Positions 14,466 to 21,978 of a DNA stretch of 41,713 nucleotides are shown one piece after another; the stretch's first letter is position 1; the number at the start of each line of letters is the position of its first letter. The DNA is from Ruminococcus sp. (GTDB lineage: Bacteria > Bacillota > Clostridia > Oscillospirales > Ruminococcaceae). The stretch is from positions 1 to 41,713 of the forward strand of contig JAFXXU010000007.1 in assembly GCA_017542125.1 (NCBI GenBank). Direction: 5' to 3'. The position numbers were made by a program, and so were the translations under genes. The notes beneath the pieces are model-generated. The model was given only the letters and a program-made list of their open reading frames with translations. It was not told where the DNA came from and searched no databases.

Positions 14466-14505
14466 GACTTATGTCGATTATAACACAGTTTTCGACGTAT
14501 GTCAA
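14466..14505 (-). promoter_or_regulatory. Promoter of the DUF134-MBL operon with twin GACnTATGTC boxes
   Basis: TTGACA (14500-14505) and TATAAT (14477-14482) are 17 bp apart. On the plus strand, GACTTATGTC (14466-14475) and GACGTATGTC (14494-14503) repeat 28 bp apart, one over the -35 and one past the -10. They are candidate operators. Confidence 0.75.
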
Positions 14506-14523
14506 GTATTAACACAAAATTCA

Positions 14524-14552
14524 TTGACTGTATTCTTTGCCTGTGATATAAT
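14524..14552 (+). promoter_or_regulatory. Promoter of the chromate transporter operon
   Basis: TTGACT (14524-14529) and TATAAT (14547-14552) are 17 bp apart, with GGAGGTGA before the ATG at 14574. It is divergent from the DUF134 promoter about 20 bp away. Confidence 0.85.
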
Positions 14553-14573
14553 GACCTTGACGGAGGTGACGGC

Positions 14574-15131
14574 ATGAAAAAGAGCATAGAACTGTTCCTG
14601 ACCTTTATGAAGATCGGGGCATTCACTTTCGGAGGCGGGTATGCCATGATCCCGCTGATACAGAAAGAGGTCTGCGAGAACAAGAAATGGCTGAGCGAGA
14701 AGGATATCTCCGATATCGTTGCGATCTCCGAATCCACCCCCGGCCCCATAGCCATAAACGCCGCCACATTCATCGGATACCGCAGAGCAGGGCTTTTCGG
14801 AGCCTGTATGGCTACCCTCGGAGTTGTGCTGCCGTCGTTTCTGATAATATCCCTGATCTCTCTGATGCTCACGGAGTTCCAGAACTATAAGCCTGTCCGC
14901 TATGCTTTTATGGGCATCCGAGCGGCGGTGCTGGCTCTTATACTTAAAGCCCTGTGGATGATGTTCAGGTCCTCAAAGAAAAATGTGATCTCCTATTGCA
15001 TTATGGGCGTTTCTCTTGTCCTTACCGCGTTTCTGAAGATCGACGCTGTCTTTGTCATTATCGGCTGCGGGCTCTTCGGGCTGCTGTGGTCGCTGACGGC
15101 GGGAAAGGAGCAGAGCAATGATACTGACTGA
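14574..15131 (+). CDS. Chromate transporter family subunit 1 (CHR)
   Basis: The 185-residue membrane protein carries the CHR signatures FGGGYAMIPLIQKEVCENKK and ESTPGPIAINAATFIGYRRA. In Firmicutes, CHR proteins occur as two short paralogous subunits encoded in tandem, forming one transporter; the next gene is the partner and overlaps by 14 nt. Substrates of short-chain CHR proteins are not always chromate, and sulfate-like oxyanions are possible. The operon diverges from the DUF134-NifX gene with shared regulatory DNA. Confidence 0.9.
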   Translation: MKKSIELFLTFMKIGAFTFGGGYAMIPLIQKEVCENKKWLSEKDISDIVAISESTPGPIAINAATFIGYRRAGLFGACMATLGVVLPSFLIISLISLMLTEFQNYKPVRYAFMGIRAAVLALILKALWMMFRSSKKNVISYCIMGVSLVLTAFLKIDAVFVIIGCGLFGLLWSLTAGKEQSNDTD

Positions 15132-15684
15132 GCTGTTCCTTATCTTTATGAAGATCGGCGCCTTCACCTTCGGCGGCGGGTATGCCATGATCGCCATGAT
15201 CCAAGCCGAGGCAGAGCAAAACGGCTGGCTGACACAGGAGCAGCTTGTGGATTTTGTGGCTCTGAGCGAGAGCACTCCCGGGCCTCTTGCCTTAAATATG
15301 GCCACTTTCGTGGGTCTGAAAACAGGAGGCATACTCGGTGCTATGATCGCCACGGCGGGCATCGTTCTGCCCTCATTCATTATAATACTTATCATAGCCA
15401 AGTGCTTTGAAAAGTTCAGAAAGAGCAAGGCCTTGGACGGGATAATGTCTGGCTTGAAGCCTGCCGTTGTGGGACTCATCGGAGCCGCATTTATCTCCGT
15501 TGCAAGGACAGTCTTCTTTCCCTCGGGGGTCAGCTTCGCTGCTTTGTCCGAAGCGAGCTTCTGGGTATTCCTCAGCATATTTGCGCTGACCGCAGTGCTG
15601 GCATTCAAAAAGATACACCCCATCCGCATTATCCTGCTCTCGGCTGCAATAGGCATCGGGGCAGGGTACGGCTTGGAACTATAA
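15118..15684 (+). CDS. Chromate transporter family subunit 2 (CHR)
   Basis: The 188-residue paralogue of the preceding gene has the same landmarks (FGGGYAMIAMIQAEAEQNGW, ESTPGPLALNMATFVGLKTG) and about six hydrophobic segments. It overlaps the first subunit by 14 nt, indicating coupled translation and a heterodimer with opposite membrane topology, as known for two-gene CHR transporters. A truncated GNAT gene follows after 19 nt. Confidence 0.9.
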   Translation: MILTELFLIFMKIGAFTFGGGYAMIAMIQAEAEQNGWLTQEQLVDFVALSESTPGPLALNMATFVGLKTGGILGAMIATAGIVLPSFIIILIIAKCFEKFRKSKALDGIMSGLKPAVVGLIGAAFISVARTVFFPSGVSFAALSEASFWVFLSIFALTAVLAFKKIHPIRIILLSAAIGIGAGYGLEL

Positions 15685-15703
15685 AATTATTAGGAGAATA
15701 GGA

Positions 15704-15898
15704 ATGACAGAAGTTCAGCTCATCCCCCTCGACCCCTCTGACCGGGAGCAGTTCATCAGGGACAATCAGGAGGCCTTCAAGTACGGTGCTTTGGAGGAGT
15801 TCGGGCAGCGTGACGATCACTTTGAGGAAGACGGCGCCACAATCCCCGTAGATGTGCGATCTACGGGGGATTTTTTTTGCTTGTGTAACGGTAAATAA
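15704..15898 (+). pseudogene. GNAT acetyltransferase, N-terminal fragment
   Basis: The frame begins MTEVQLIPLDPSDREQFIRD, NQEAFKYGALEEFGQRDDHF EED, the start of a GNAT-family acetyltransferase seen in gut Firmicutes. After about 45 residues it enters a terminator stem, so the acetyl-CoA-binding core is missing. TAGGAGAATAGGA supplies a ribosome site. It is probably a deletion product joining the gene head to its terminator. Confidence 0.6.
15841..15878 (+). terminator. Strong intrinsic terminator of the chromate operon
   Basis: ATCCCCGTAGAT pairs with ATCTACGGGGGAT around GTGCG, followed by eight T residues. Confidence 0.92.
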
Positions 15899-15956
15899 TG
15901 ACCAAGAATATTGTTCTGCTGAAACGATTCAAAATGCATCATCGGTTTTGCCTGAA

Positions 15957-15988
15957 CAAAAAACCAGACCGCCTTTTCAGACGGTCTG
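15957..15988 (-). terminator. Terminator / right-end hairpin of an IS200-like remnant
   Basis: On the minus strand CAGACCG and CGGTCTG (7 bp) enclose a 10-nt loop, followed by GTTTTTT. It overlaps the stop codon of the metallophosphatase-TnpA fusion, where IS200/IS605 elements carry a subterminal hairpin. Confidence 0.65.
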
Positions 15989-16929
15989 ATCGGATTGCTT
16001 GGGTCTTAGGCTCATTTGATTCTGCATATAATCTTCTTCGGTTTGATTCTTTATGTATTCACGTATGACTTTTTCGTTTCGTCCTACAGTGATGACATAC
16101 TTTCCTTCCGGTCTTGCCTTGAGCTCATTCACGGCGATGCGTTTATCACAGTCATAGTCCTCTCTGCCGAGGATCACAAGATCATCAAGTTCAAAATATT
16201 CATCACATAGAATGTGGATCCCGTTTGATGTTATCGCATTTTCCAGTTCGCTGTCAGAGTAGGTCCTGCCGCCCACGTCATCACTGTGGTTCTGACGGTC
16301 ATGATTGCCGTAGGTAAAATAGGTGGGGATACCCAGCGAGCCGATCAGCTCATAGATATACTCCATATCCTCTTTCGTCGTGAACTCATCGGTGATATCG
16401 CCGCCCAGCACCAATAGTTCCGGCTGCTCGTTTTTGATCTCGTTAAACACCTTTTCGACTGTTCCCTTGGTCTGGGTATTTCCATAGTGCAGATCTGAGA
16501 TATAGACCAGCTTATGATCGCGCATGAGTTTGTCTGAGGTATAAGTATGGATCTTCGGAGTGACGACCTGCGAATTGATCACCATTTACGCAAGATACGC
16601 AAGGGTCACTGTCATGCCTGCGATAAAACGGAGGAGCATTTTCATGCCGTTCTTTTTAAACAGTTTAATAAGGAGGAATACCAGCTCTGTCACGGCATCC
16701 GCCAGCAGCGCTGTATAGAGCATAGCAAGGAAGCACTGGAGCAGACGCGGCAAAAGTGCTGCGGACGCGATATCAAGATAAGCGCACACGACAGCAAGCA
16801 GTGTTTCCGAAACGATACCTATAACACTGATCCACCGTCTGTCTTTCTGAGAGGTATCCACGCCGCGAACAACGCGCCGTAAACCGCCGCAGTCAATATG
16901 AACCAAAGGATGAATTTGAATACTGTCAT
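15977..16929 (-). pseudogene. Membrane metallophosphoesterase, broken and fused to an IS200 TnpA tail
   Basis: The gene starts at 16929 (MTVFKFILWFILTAAVYGAL FAAW) and frameshifts near 16820 into frame 2 (AYLDIASAALLPRLLQCFLA, then LLADAVTELVFLLIKLFKKN). An in-frame TAA at 16586-16588 is followed by the catalytic part: YISDLHYGN, VLGGDITDE and YGNHDRQN. These are calcineurin-like metal motifs. The C-terminal GHTH motif is absent. After GKYVITV the sequence becomes GRNEKVIREYIKNQTEEDYM QNQMSL, which resembles the end of IS200/IS605 TnpA transposases. Three lesions make it a pseudogene, although the 202-aa segment from 16585 could still be translated. Confidence 0.8.
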
Positions 16930-17186
16930 ATTATCACCGCCATTAGCTTTCTCTGATATAATCGGTAATGTAATGCATGCTTACTGCAAAAAGGAAACGC
17001 TGAACCTATCCTGCATTTCATGTCCGGTCACTATTCAGTCTGACCATCTGCTCATTATGAGCAACGCTCTGAACAAGTGAATCTGAACAACGCCCTGGGC
17101 AAGACCTCGGCTCCCACCTGTGGCAGAATATTGCTCACCGCGTTGCACGCACCCGCCGCTGAACCTGATCACACATATAAACAAAG

Positions 17187-17215
17187 GCCGACCCGGACTA
17201 ACGTTCAGGTCGGCT
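17187..17215. terminator. Bidirectional terminator-like hairpin
   Basis: GCCGACC and GGTCGGC flank a 13-nt loop. T-rich sequence follows on both strands (TTTGATGTTTT; TTTGTTT). It lies in a 400-bp stretch (16930-17338) where I see no convincing gene. Confidence 0.5.
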
Positions 17216-17338
17216 TTGATGTTTTCATTGCAGCGGGTGCAGGTCTTTATGTTTATTTCAGAATGACCCACTCCCCCAGCTCGGGCGGGCATTTATGTGT
17301 GATCCTGCTCTAGGGATGGGCGTGCCCTCCCGGGGAGA

Positions 17339-17524
17339 TCACTTTGTATTTGTTTTGACAGCGTGGCACTTACCGTGCATAGCACAGTTCGCACAGCCGC
17401 ATCCGCAGCCGCCCTTGCCGGACTTTTTGTCCTTTATCATCGAACGAACCGCAAGAGCGATCACCGCCGCCAATACGAGGATAACGATAATAGTTCCGAT
17501 GTTTGCGCTTAACCATGCTGCCAT
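17339..17524 (-). CDS. FeoB-associated Cys-rich membrane protein
   Basis: This 61-residue protein has one TM helix (IGTIIVILVLAAVIALAVRS), a basic stretch and the Cys-rich tail GKGGCGCGCANCAMHGKC. It matches the small FeoB-associated family that follows feoB in Firmicutes and may bind Fe2+ at the membrane or help assemble FeoB. It lies 13 bp after feoB in the same operon. Confidence 0.88.
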   Translation of the reverse strand: MAAWLSANIGTIIVILVLAAVIALAVRSMIKDKKSGKGGCGCGCANCAMHGKCHAVKTNTK

Positions 17525-17537
17525 ACTTACATCTCCT

Positions 17538-20048
17538 TTATGCCTTGCTGTTTGCGAGCCTTGCGCTCAGTTTTGTTGCTTCCTTATAGGGCCTGAAAAG
17601 CATATAGATCATACCGGCGAGTATCAGCACAGCGGCGATAAGGCCGATGACGTTGACACCGCTCGTAAAGAGCAGGCCAAACTGGTTTATCATCAGCGCG
17701 ATGCAGTACGCAAAGCCGCACTGATAGCCTACTGCGAACAGCGTCCACTTGGGGCTGTTCATCTCGCGCTTGATAGCGCCGATAGCCGCAAAGCAGGGTG
17801 CGCAGAGCAGGTTGAACACCAGGAATGAGAAGCCTGCAATTCCGGTGAAGGAGACGGCAAGGTTCTGCCAGGTGGTGAGCTCTCCGCCGCCGTAGAGGAT
17901 ACCCATTGTGCCGACGATGTTTTCCTTTGCCACTAGACCAGTGAAGGAGGCCACAGCTGCCTGCCAGTTGCCCCAGCCGAGAGGCGAGAAGATCCATGCG
18001 ATGCCGTTTCCGATCTTCGCAAGGATAGACGCATCAAGCTGATCCTTCTCAAGCATTGAGAAGCTGCCGTCAACAAAGCCGAAGCGGCTGGTGAACCATA
18101 CAAAGATAGTTGAGATCAGGATGACAGTACCTGCTTTCTTGATGAAAGACCAGCCGCGCTCCCACATTGAGCGGAGCACGTTGCCCGCGGTGGGCAGGTG
18201 GTAGGCCGGCAGCTCCATAACGAAGGGAGCAGGGTCGCCGGCAAACATCCTGGTCTTTTTCAGCATAATGCCGGAGATGATTATTGCCGCCATACCGATG
18301 AAATATGCCGAGGTGGATACCCAGGCCGAGCCGCCGAAAAGGGCTCCTGCTATCATTGCGATGAACGGCACCTTTGCTCCGCAGGGGATGAAGGTGGTGG
18401 TAATTATGGTCATACGGCGGTCACGTTCATTCTCGATGGTACGGGAAGCCATGATACCGGGAACTCCGCAGCCCACGCCTACCAGCATAGGTATGAAGCT
18501 CTTGCCCGAAAGACCGAACTTGCGGAAGATCCTGTCAAGGACGAAGGCGATACGAGCCATATAGCCGCAGGCTTCAAGGAAGGCCAGCAGCAGGAACAGC
18601 ACAAGCATCTGCGGAACAAATCCGAGAACTGCGCCCACACCTGCGATGATGCCGTCAAGGATCAGTCCCTTGAGCCATTCGGCAGCGCCTGCATTGTCGA
18701 GACCTTTCTCAGCAAGCGCAGGCAGTGAGGGTACGAACACGCCGTAATCCTCCATAGCGGGGGCATCATAATGGGGCTTGTATTCGGTATTGAGATACTG
18801 GGCAGCCGCATCCTCCAGAGCTGCTTTGTCAGCGGTCTCGGTGGAGGTCTCCAGAGTTTCCTCATCTTCAAGGGTGTACTCCACGCTCGCATCAGCCGGC
18901 GTTGCTGCGATCAGCCCGTCAAGAGCCGCCTTTGCGGCTGCCTCGTCGAAATCCTCAGCCTCGGTGTCGAGAGTTGCGGAAAAAGCCTCGACGTCGCCGT
19001 ACTGCTCCGCAAAGGCGAGGAGTATGTCATTGGTGTCTCCGTATTTTTCCTCCGCCTCTTCAAAGTCTCCGGAGCCGATACCCAGCAGGTGCCAACCGTC
19101 ACCGAAGACGCCGTCGTTGACCCAATCGGTCATGGGAGTTCCCACGGCTACCATTGAGATCCAGTAGACCGCGAACATTATCACCGCGAAGATCGGCAGA
19201 CCCAGCCAGCGGTTAGTAACTACCCTATCGATCTTATCAGATGTGGAGAGTGACGCGGTGCTCTGCTTCTTGTAGCAGGACTTTATCACATCAGATATGT
19301 AGATATAGCGCTCGTTGGTGATGATGCTCTCGGCATCGTCATCAAGCTCCTTTTCTGCGGCGGCGATGTCCTTCTCGATGTGGGAGAGGGTCTGCTCCGG
19401 GAGGTTAAGCTGTTCAAGGACTTTTTCGTCACGCTCGAATATCTTTAAGGCGTACCAGCGCTGCTGCTCCTCCGGCAGATCGTGAACGACAGCCTCCTCG
19501 ATGTGGGCAATGGCGTGCTCCACTACGCCGTTAAAGGTGTGCATGGGAACAGTCTTTTCGTTCTGCGCCGCGTCGATGGCTGCCTCGGCGGCCTCGGTGA
19601 TGCCCGTACCCTTTAGAGCGGAGATCTCCACTGCCCGACATCCGAGGCGCAGACCCAGCTCTGCGGTGTCGATCTTATCTCCGTTCTTCTTCACCACATC
19701 CATCATATTTACTGCAAGCACCACCGGGATGCCCAGCTCGGTGAGCTGTGTGGTGAGGTAGAGGTTTCGCTCCAGGTTCGTGCCGTCGATGATGTTCAGT
19801 ATGGCATCTGGGCGCTCACCGATGAGGTAATTCCTCGCCACCACTTCTTCAAGGGTGTAGGGCGAGAGCGAATAAATGCCCGGCAAGTCAACAATAGTGA
19901 CGTCCTCGTGCTTTTTGAGCTTGCCCTCTTTTTTCTCCACAGTTACTCCCGGCCAGTTCCCGACAAACTGATTTGAACCTGTAAGCGCATTGAAAAGCGT
20001 GGTCTTTCCACAGTTCGGATTACCCGCAAGCGCTATTTTAATACTCAT
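17538..20048 (-). CDS. feoB: Ferrous iron transporter FeoB
   Basis: The 836-residue GTP-gated Fe2+ permease has G1 GNPNCGKTT (residues 9-17), G3 DLPG, G4 NMMD (114-117), a GDI-like helical linker, then a membrane domain with Gate motifs (GCGVPGIMASRTIENERDRR; IPCGAKVPF). The start at 20048 is supported by GGAGGAAAGAGAT. A segment of about 120 residues (about 327-450), acidic and rich in Ala/Asp/Glu, sits between the first TM helix and the next (after VNDGVFGDGWHLLG), making the protein longer than typical FeoB. The gene follows two feoA genes and a DtxR/IdeR-like box. Confidence 0.96.
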   Translation of the reverse strand: MSIKIALAGNPNCGKTTLFNALTGSNQFVGNWPGVTVEKKEGKLKKHEDVTIVDLPGIYSLSPYTLEEVVARNYLIGERPDAILNIIDGTNLERNLYLTTQLTELGIPVVLAVNMMDVVKKNGDKIDTAELGLRLGCRAVEISALKGTGITEAAEAAIDAAQNEKTVPMHTFNGVVEHAIAHIEEAVVHDLPEEQQRWYALKIFERDEKVLEQLNLPEQTLSHIEKDIAAAEKELDDDAESIITNERYIYISDVIKSCYKKQSTASLSTSDKIDRVVTNRWLGLPIFAVIMFAVYWISMVAVGTPMTDWVNDGVFGDGWHLLGIGSGDFEEAEEKYGDTNDILLAFAEQYGDVEAFSATLDTEAEDFDEAAAKAALDGLIAATPADASVEYTLEDEETLETSTETADKAALEDAAAQYLNTEYKPHYDAPAMEDYGVFVPSLPALAEKGLDNAGAAEWLKGLILDGIIAGVGAVLGFVPQMLVLFLLLAFLEACGYMARIAFVLDRIFRKFGLSGKSFIPMLVGVGCGVPGIMASRTIENERDRRMTIITTTFIPCGAKVPFIAMIAGALFGGSAWVSTSAYFIGMAAIIISGIMLKKTRMFAGDPAPFVMELPAYHLPTAGNVLRSMWERGWSFIKKAGTVILISTIFVWFTSRFGFVDGSFSMLEKDQLDASILAKIGNGIAWIFSPLGWGNWQAAVASFTGLVAKENIVGTMGILYGGGELTTWQNLAVSFTGIAGFSFLVFNLLCAPCFAAIGAIKREMNSPKWTLFAVGYQCGFAYCIALMINQFGLLFTSGVNVIGLIAAVLILAGMIYMLFRPYKEATKLSARLANSKA

Positions 20049-20066
20049 ATCTCTTTCCTCCATGTT

Positions 20067-20082
20067 GTTAGCCTTAGCTAAC
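20067..20082. promoter_or_regulatory. DtxR/IdeR-like box upstream of feoB
   Basis: GTTAGCCTTAGCTAAC is a GTTAGC/GCTAAC inverted repeat close to the iron-box type TTAGGTTAGSCTAACCTAA. It lies between feoA and feoB, suggesting separate or extra iron control of feoB. Confidence 0.65.
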
Positions 20083-20130
20083 CCTGCATCAAAAATTTAT
20101 CGCCCCAGGCGATACCTGAATCATCAACTG

Positions 20131-20352
20131 TCAATTAACCTCGACCATTTCCGCATCGGCCTTACGGATCGACAGCTCGTAGCCGCGGACGGTTATCTCC
20201 ACCGGGTCCCCGAGGGGTGCTACCTTGCGGACGGTGACATCCGTACCCTTGGTCATTCCCATATCCATAATGCGCCTTCTTACCGCGCCCTCGCCGTGTA
20301 TCTTGACTATCTTAGCCGTCTGCCCTATGGGTATATCTCTGAGTGTTTTCAT
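20131..20352 (-). CDS. feoA: FeoA-family protein (second of two)
   Basis: The 73-residue SH3-like protein (MKTLRDIPIGQTAKIVKIHG, GAVRRRIMDMGMTKGTDVTV, DPVEITVRGYELSIRKADA) has the full FeoA pattern. FeoA binds the cytoplasmic side of FeoB and is needed for Fe2+ uptake. A second feoA lies 9 bp upstream and feoB follows. Confidence 0.94.
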   Translation of the reverse strand: MKTLRDIPIGQTAKIVKIHGEGAVRRRIMDMGMTKGTDVTVRKVAPLGDPVEITVRGYELSIRKADAEMVEVN

Positions 20353-20361
20353 TCTTTCACC

Positions 20362-20574
20362 TCATATCATTATCTTTCTTGCAAGCTCTTCGCTGACTGC
20401 GATACGCGACTCCTTGACCTTGACTATCACATTGCCGCCCAGCTTTGAAACCACGCTGACCGTGCCTCCCGCATGGAAGCCCAGATCCTCAAGGTGTTTC
20501 TTAACCTCGGGAGTCCCGCCTATCCTGCGGATGACGAATTCCTTTTCCATATCAGCCATTACCAAAGGCATCAT
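20362..20574 (-). CDS. feoA: FeoA-family protein (first of two)
   Basis: The 70-residue protein reads MEKEFVIRRIGGTPEVKKHL, EDLGFHAGGTVSVVSKLGGN, VIVKVKESRIAVSEELARKI. This is the FeoA SH3-like fold, more divergent than its neighbour. The ATG at 20574 follows AGGTGAAACA; the longer reading frame belongs to the DUF2325 remnant. Tandem feoA genes are usual in Clostridia. Confidence 0.9.
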   Translation of the reverse strand: MMPLVMADMEKEFVIRRIGGTPEVKKHLEDLGFHAGGTVSVVSKLGGNVIVKVKESRIAVSEELARKIMI

Positions 20575-20578
20575 TGTT

Positions 20579-20792
20579 TCACCTCTTATCCCTGTATTCT
20601 GAAAACAGCTCCCTGAGCGCACTGACACTTGAACTGTGCAGGTGTCTAACAGGCGTTCCCGACCTTTCGGAATGCTTCTTGACCCCTCCCGGCATCTTGT
20701 GCGAACACATTTGATTTGAAGCCCCTTGCGGTGCATATATCCTTATACCGGCCTGCCATGCGGTCGTTTCCGCCTACGATCACTACACTCAT
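20579..20792 (-). pseudogene. DUF2325 protein, internally deleted
   Basis: It starts MSVVIVGGNDRMAGRYKDIC TARGF, the head of DUF2325, then stops after a frameshift. In another frame it resumes KMPGGVKKHSERSGTPVRHL HSSSVSALRELFSEYRDKR, the true C-terminus, ending by TGA 4 nt before feoA. Roughly 25 central residues are missing. DUF2325 genes often lead feo operons. The remnant keeps the GGAGG-type start and probably serves only as the leader. Confidence 0.75.
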
Positions 20793-20810
20793 TTTCGCCT
20801 CCGTTACTAT

Positions 20811-20862
20811 GTTAGTCAAAGCTAACCGATAAGCATTAAATACGATTAGCTCTCGCTAACCT
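20811..20862. promoter_or_regulatory. Two DtxR/IdeR-like boxes over the feo transcription start
   Basis: GTTAGTCAAAGCTAAC (20811-20826) and GATTAGCTCTCGCTAACCT (20844-20862) are both GTTAGC/GCTAAC-type palindromes. The second lies just downstream of the -10, placed to block transcription when iron is plentiful. Confidence 0.7.
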
Positions 20863-20868
20863 ACATTT

Positions 20869-20897
20869 ATAATATCACCTTATCTGACGGCTGTCAA
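20869..20897 (-). promoter_or_regulatory. feo operon promoter
   Basis: TTGACA (20892-20897) and TATTAT (20869-20874) have a 17-bp spacer. Transcription would start within the downstream iron box. Confidence 0.8.
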
Positions 20898-20941
20898 GAA
20901 CGAACCGCCGGATCAATAAGAATTTGTAGATTTGTATAAAT

Positions 20942-20957
20942 AATTAGCCTAACCTAA
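20942..20957. promoter_or_regulatory. Distal DtxR/IdeR-like box
   Basis: ATTAGCCTAACCTAAT resembles the iron-box consensus and lies about 45 bp upstream of the feo -35. I see no gene in 20958-21119. Confidence 0.5.
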
Positions 20958-21119
20958 TCGATTTTTATAGAATATTGAGAACTGATCTCAACATACTGCA
21001 GACTTATCACCGGTTTCCGACTTGTGTCAGGTATTTACACAAAGCACATAAAACAATTTATAAAAGCTAAATCCGTAAGACACGCCGCCCGCGCATCTTC
21101 CGGCTTTTCACAAACTCAG

Positions 21120-21275
21120 TAATATACAGGCAATACCGCACAATGCACACTAAAAACGAGATATATCCCACCTGTTTCAGTTCCGCAGGGCGCACTTTAT
21201 CAAGCCAACAAGTTTTTCTTGTCAGCCAGATAAAGATTCGCCAGTGCGAATGTGATATTGAATTTGGCCTGCTGT
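21120..21275 (-). mobile_element. Insertion-sequence remnant: transposase C-terminus plus terminal repeat
   Basis: The minus strand encodes RKQQAKFNITFALANLYLAD KKNLLA then TGA, like the last helix of a DDE transposase. About 90 bp later comes TTGTGCGGTATTGCCT (21128-21143), nearly identical to the terminal inverted repeats of the MITE copies in this window. It is therefore probably the end of the IS that mobilises those MITEs. It interrupts a peptidase gene. Confidence 0.55.
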
Positions 21276-21687
21276 TTTCTCCGAGAGTCGTGCTGACGAA
21301 CCATGCGAACTGCCGCTCGGAAAAATCGGGCAGCTCAGACGCATCGCAGTTATTGGCATCTATGCCCAGCTTGTAAAGCACATCGGTCTCCAGACAGGCC
21401 ATAGCGGAGTATGCCCAGCAGTTATTCGCCTGGTGCTGATTTTTAACGGGAGTTACATAATTCTTCCCGTCAACATCACGCAGATCTAACTTTCTCTGTG
21501 CAGGAGCGGGAACTGGTATTTCCGGGTCATCAACGGTATAGTTAAAAATTGTATCGACCATTGACCTTGCACAGACCGTTACAAGGTCATTGAACTTCTC
21601 CTCATAGCTTTTATTCCCTTCGGGAGCGCCGTCATCGGCGAATGAGGTAAAGGCAGCTGACTGTGCCGTATAGGCCAGCATCATCAC
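21276..21687 (-). pseudogene. Papain-like (C1) cysteine peptidase, truncated
   Basis: The frame includes KLDLRDVDGKNYVTPVKNQH and QANNCWAYSAMACLETDVLY, with the catalytic Cys in NNCWAYS after the oxyanion Gln, then ERQFAWFVSTTLGENS. The His and Asn parts are missing because an IS remnant follows. The N-terminus begins GTG ATG ATG with no Shine-Dalgarno, so the signal peptide is probably damaged too. A complete C1 peptidase lipoprotein lies at 23777-25123. Confidence 0.8.
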
Positions 21688-21696
21688 GTATCACGA

Positions 21697-21725
21697 TTGA
21701 CTATGCAAGGGACATATGATATAAT
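21697..21725 (+). promoter_or_regulatory. Promoter upstream of the sigma factor gene
   Basis: TTGACT (21697-21702) and TATAAT (21720-21725) are 17 bp apart. The leader to the ATG at 21979 would be about 245 nt, with no ORF or clear RNA structure that I recognise. Confidence 0.7.
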
Positions 21726-21978
21726 AATAATCAACAGTTCAGGCCATAAACAGGATCAAACCTTAAGTCTGTATTACATATCCGGGTCAGGGACAGGCGG
21801 ATACAGCAAGATTGTTTTTGTAAGTCGTGCACAAATCGCAGCCTCGCTATTTGTGCATTACATAGAAAGAAAAATGTTTTTCAGTTTTTTTCAGACCAAA
21901 GGAGCTGTTTCAGTCATACTGAGATGCAAGGGCTGATACAGCAGACCTTATGTCGGAAAAACGAAAGGAAGTTAAACA

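Noticed and set aside
17035-17292. Minus-strand 85-codon frame
   Set aside because: It spans a terminator-like hairpin, has no ribosome site and no recognisable protein features.
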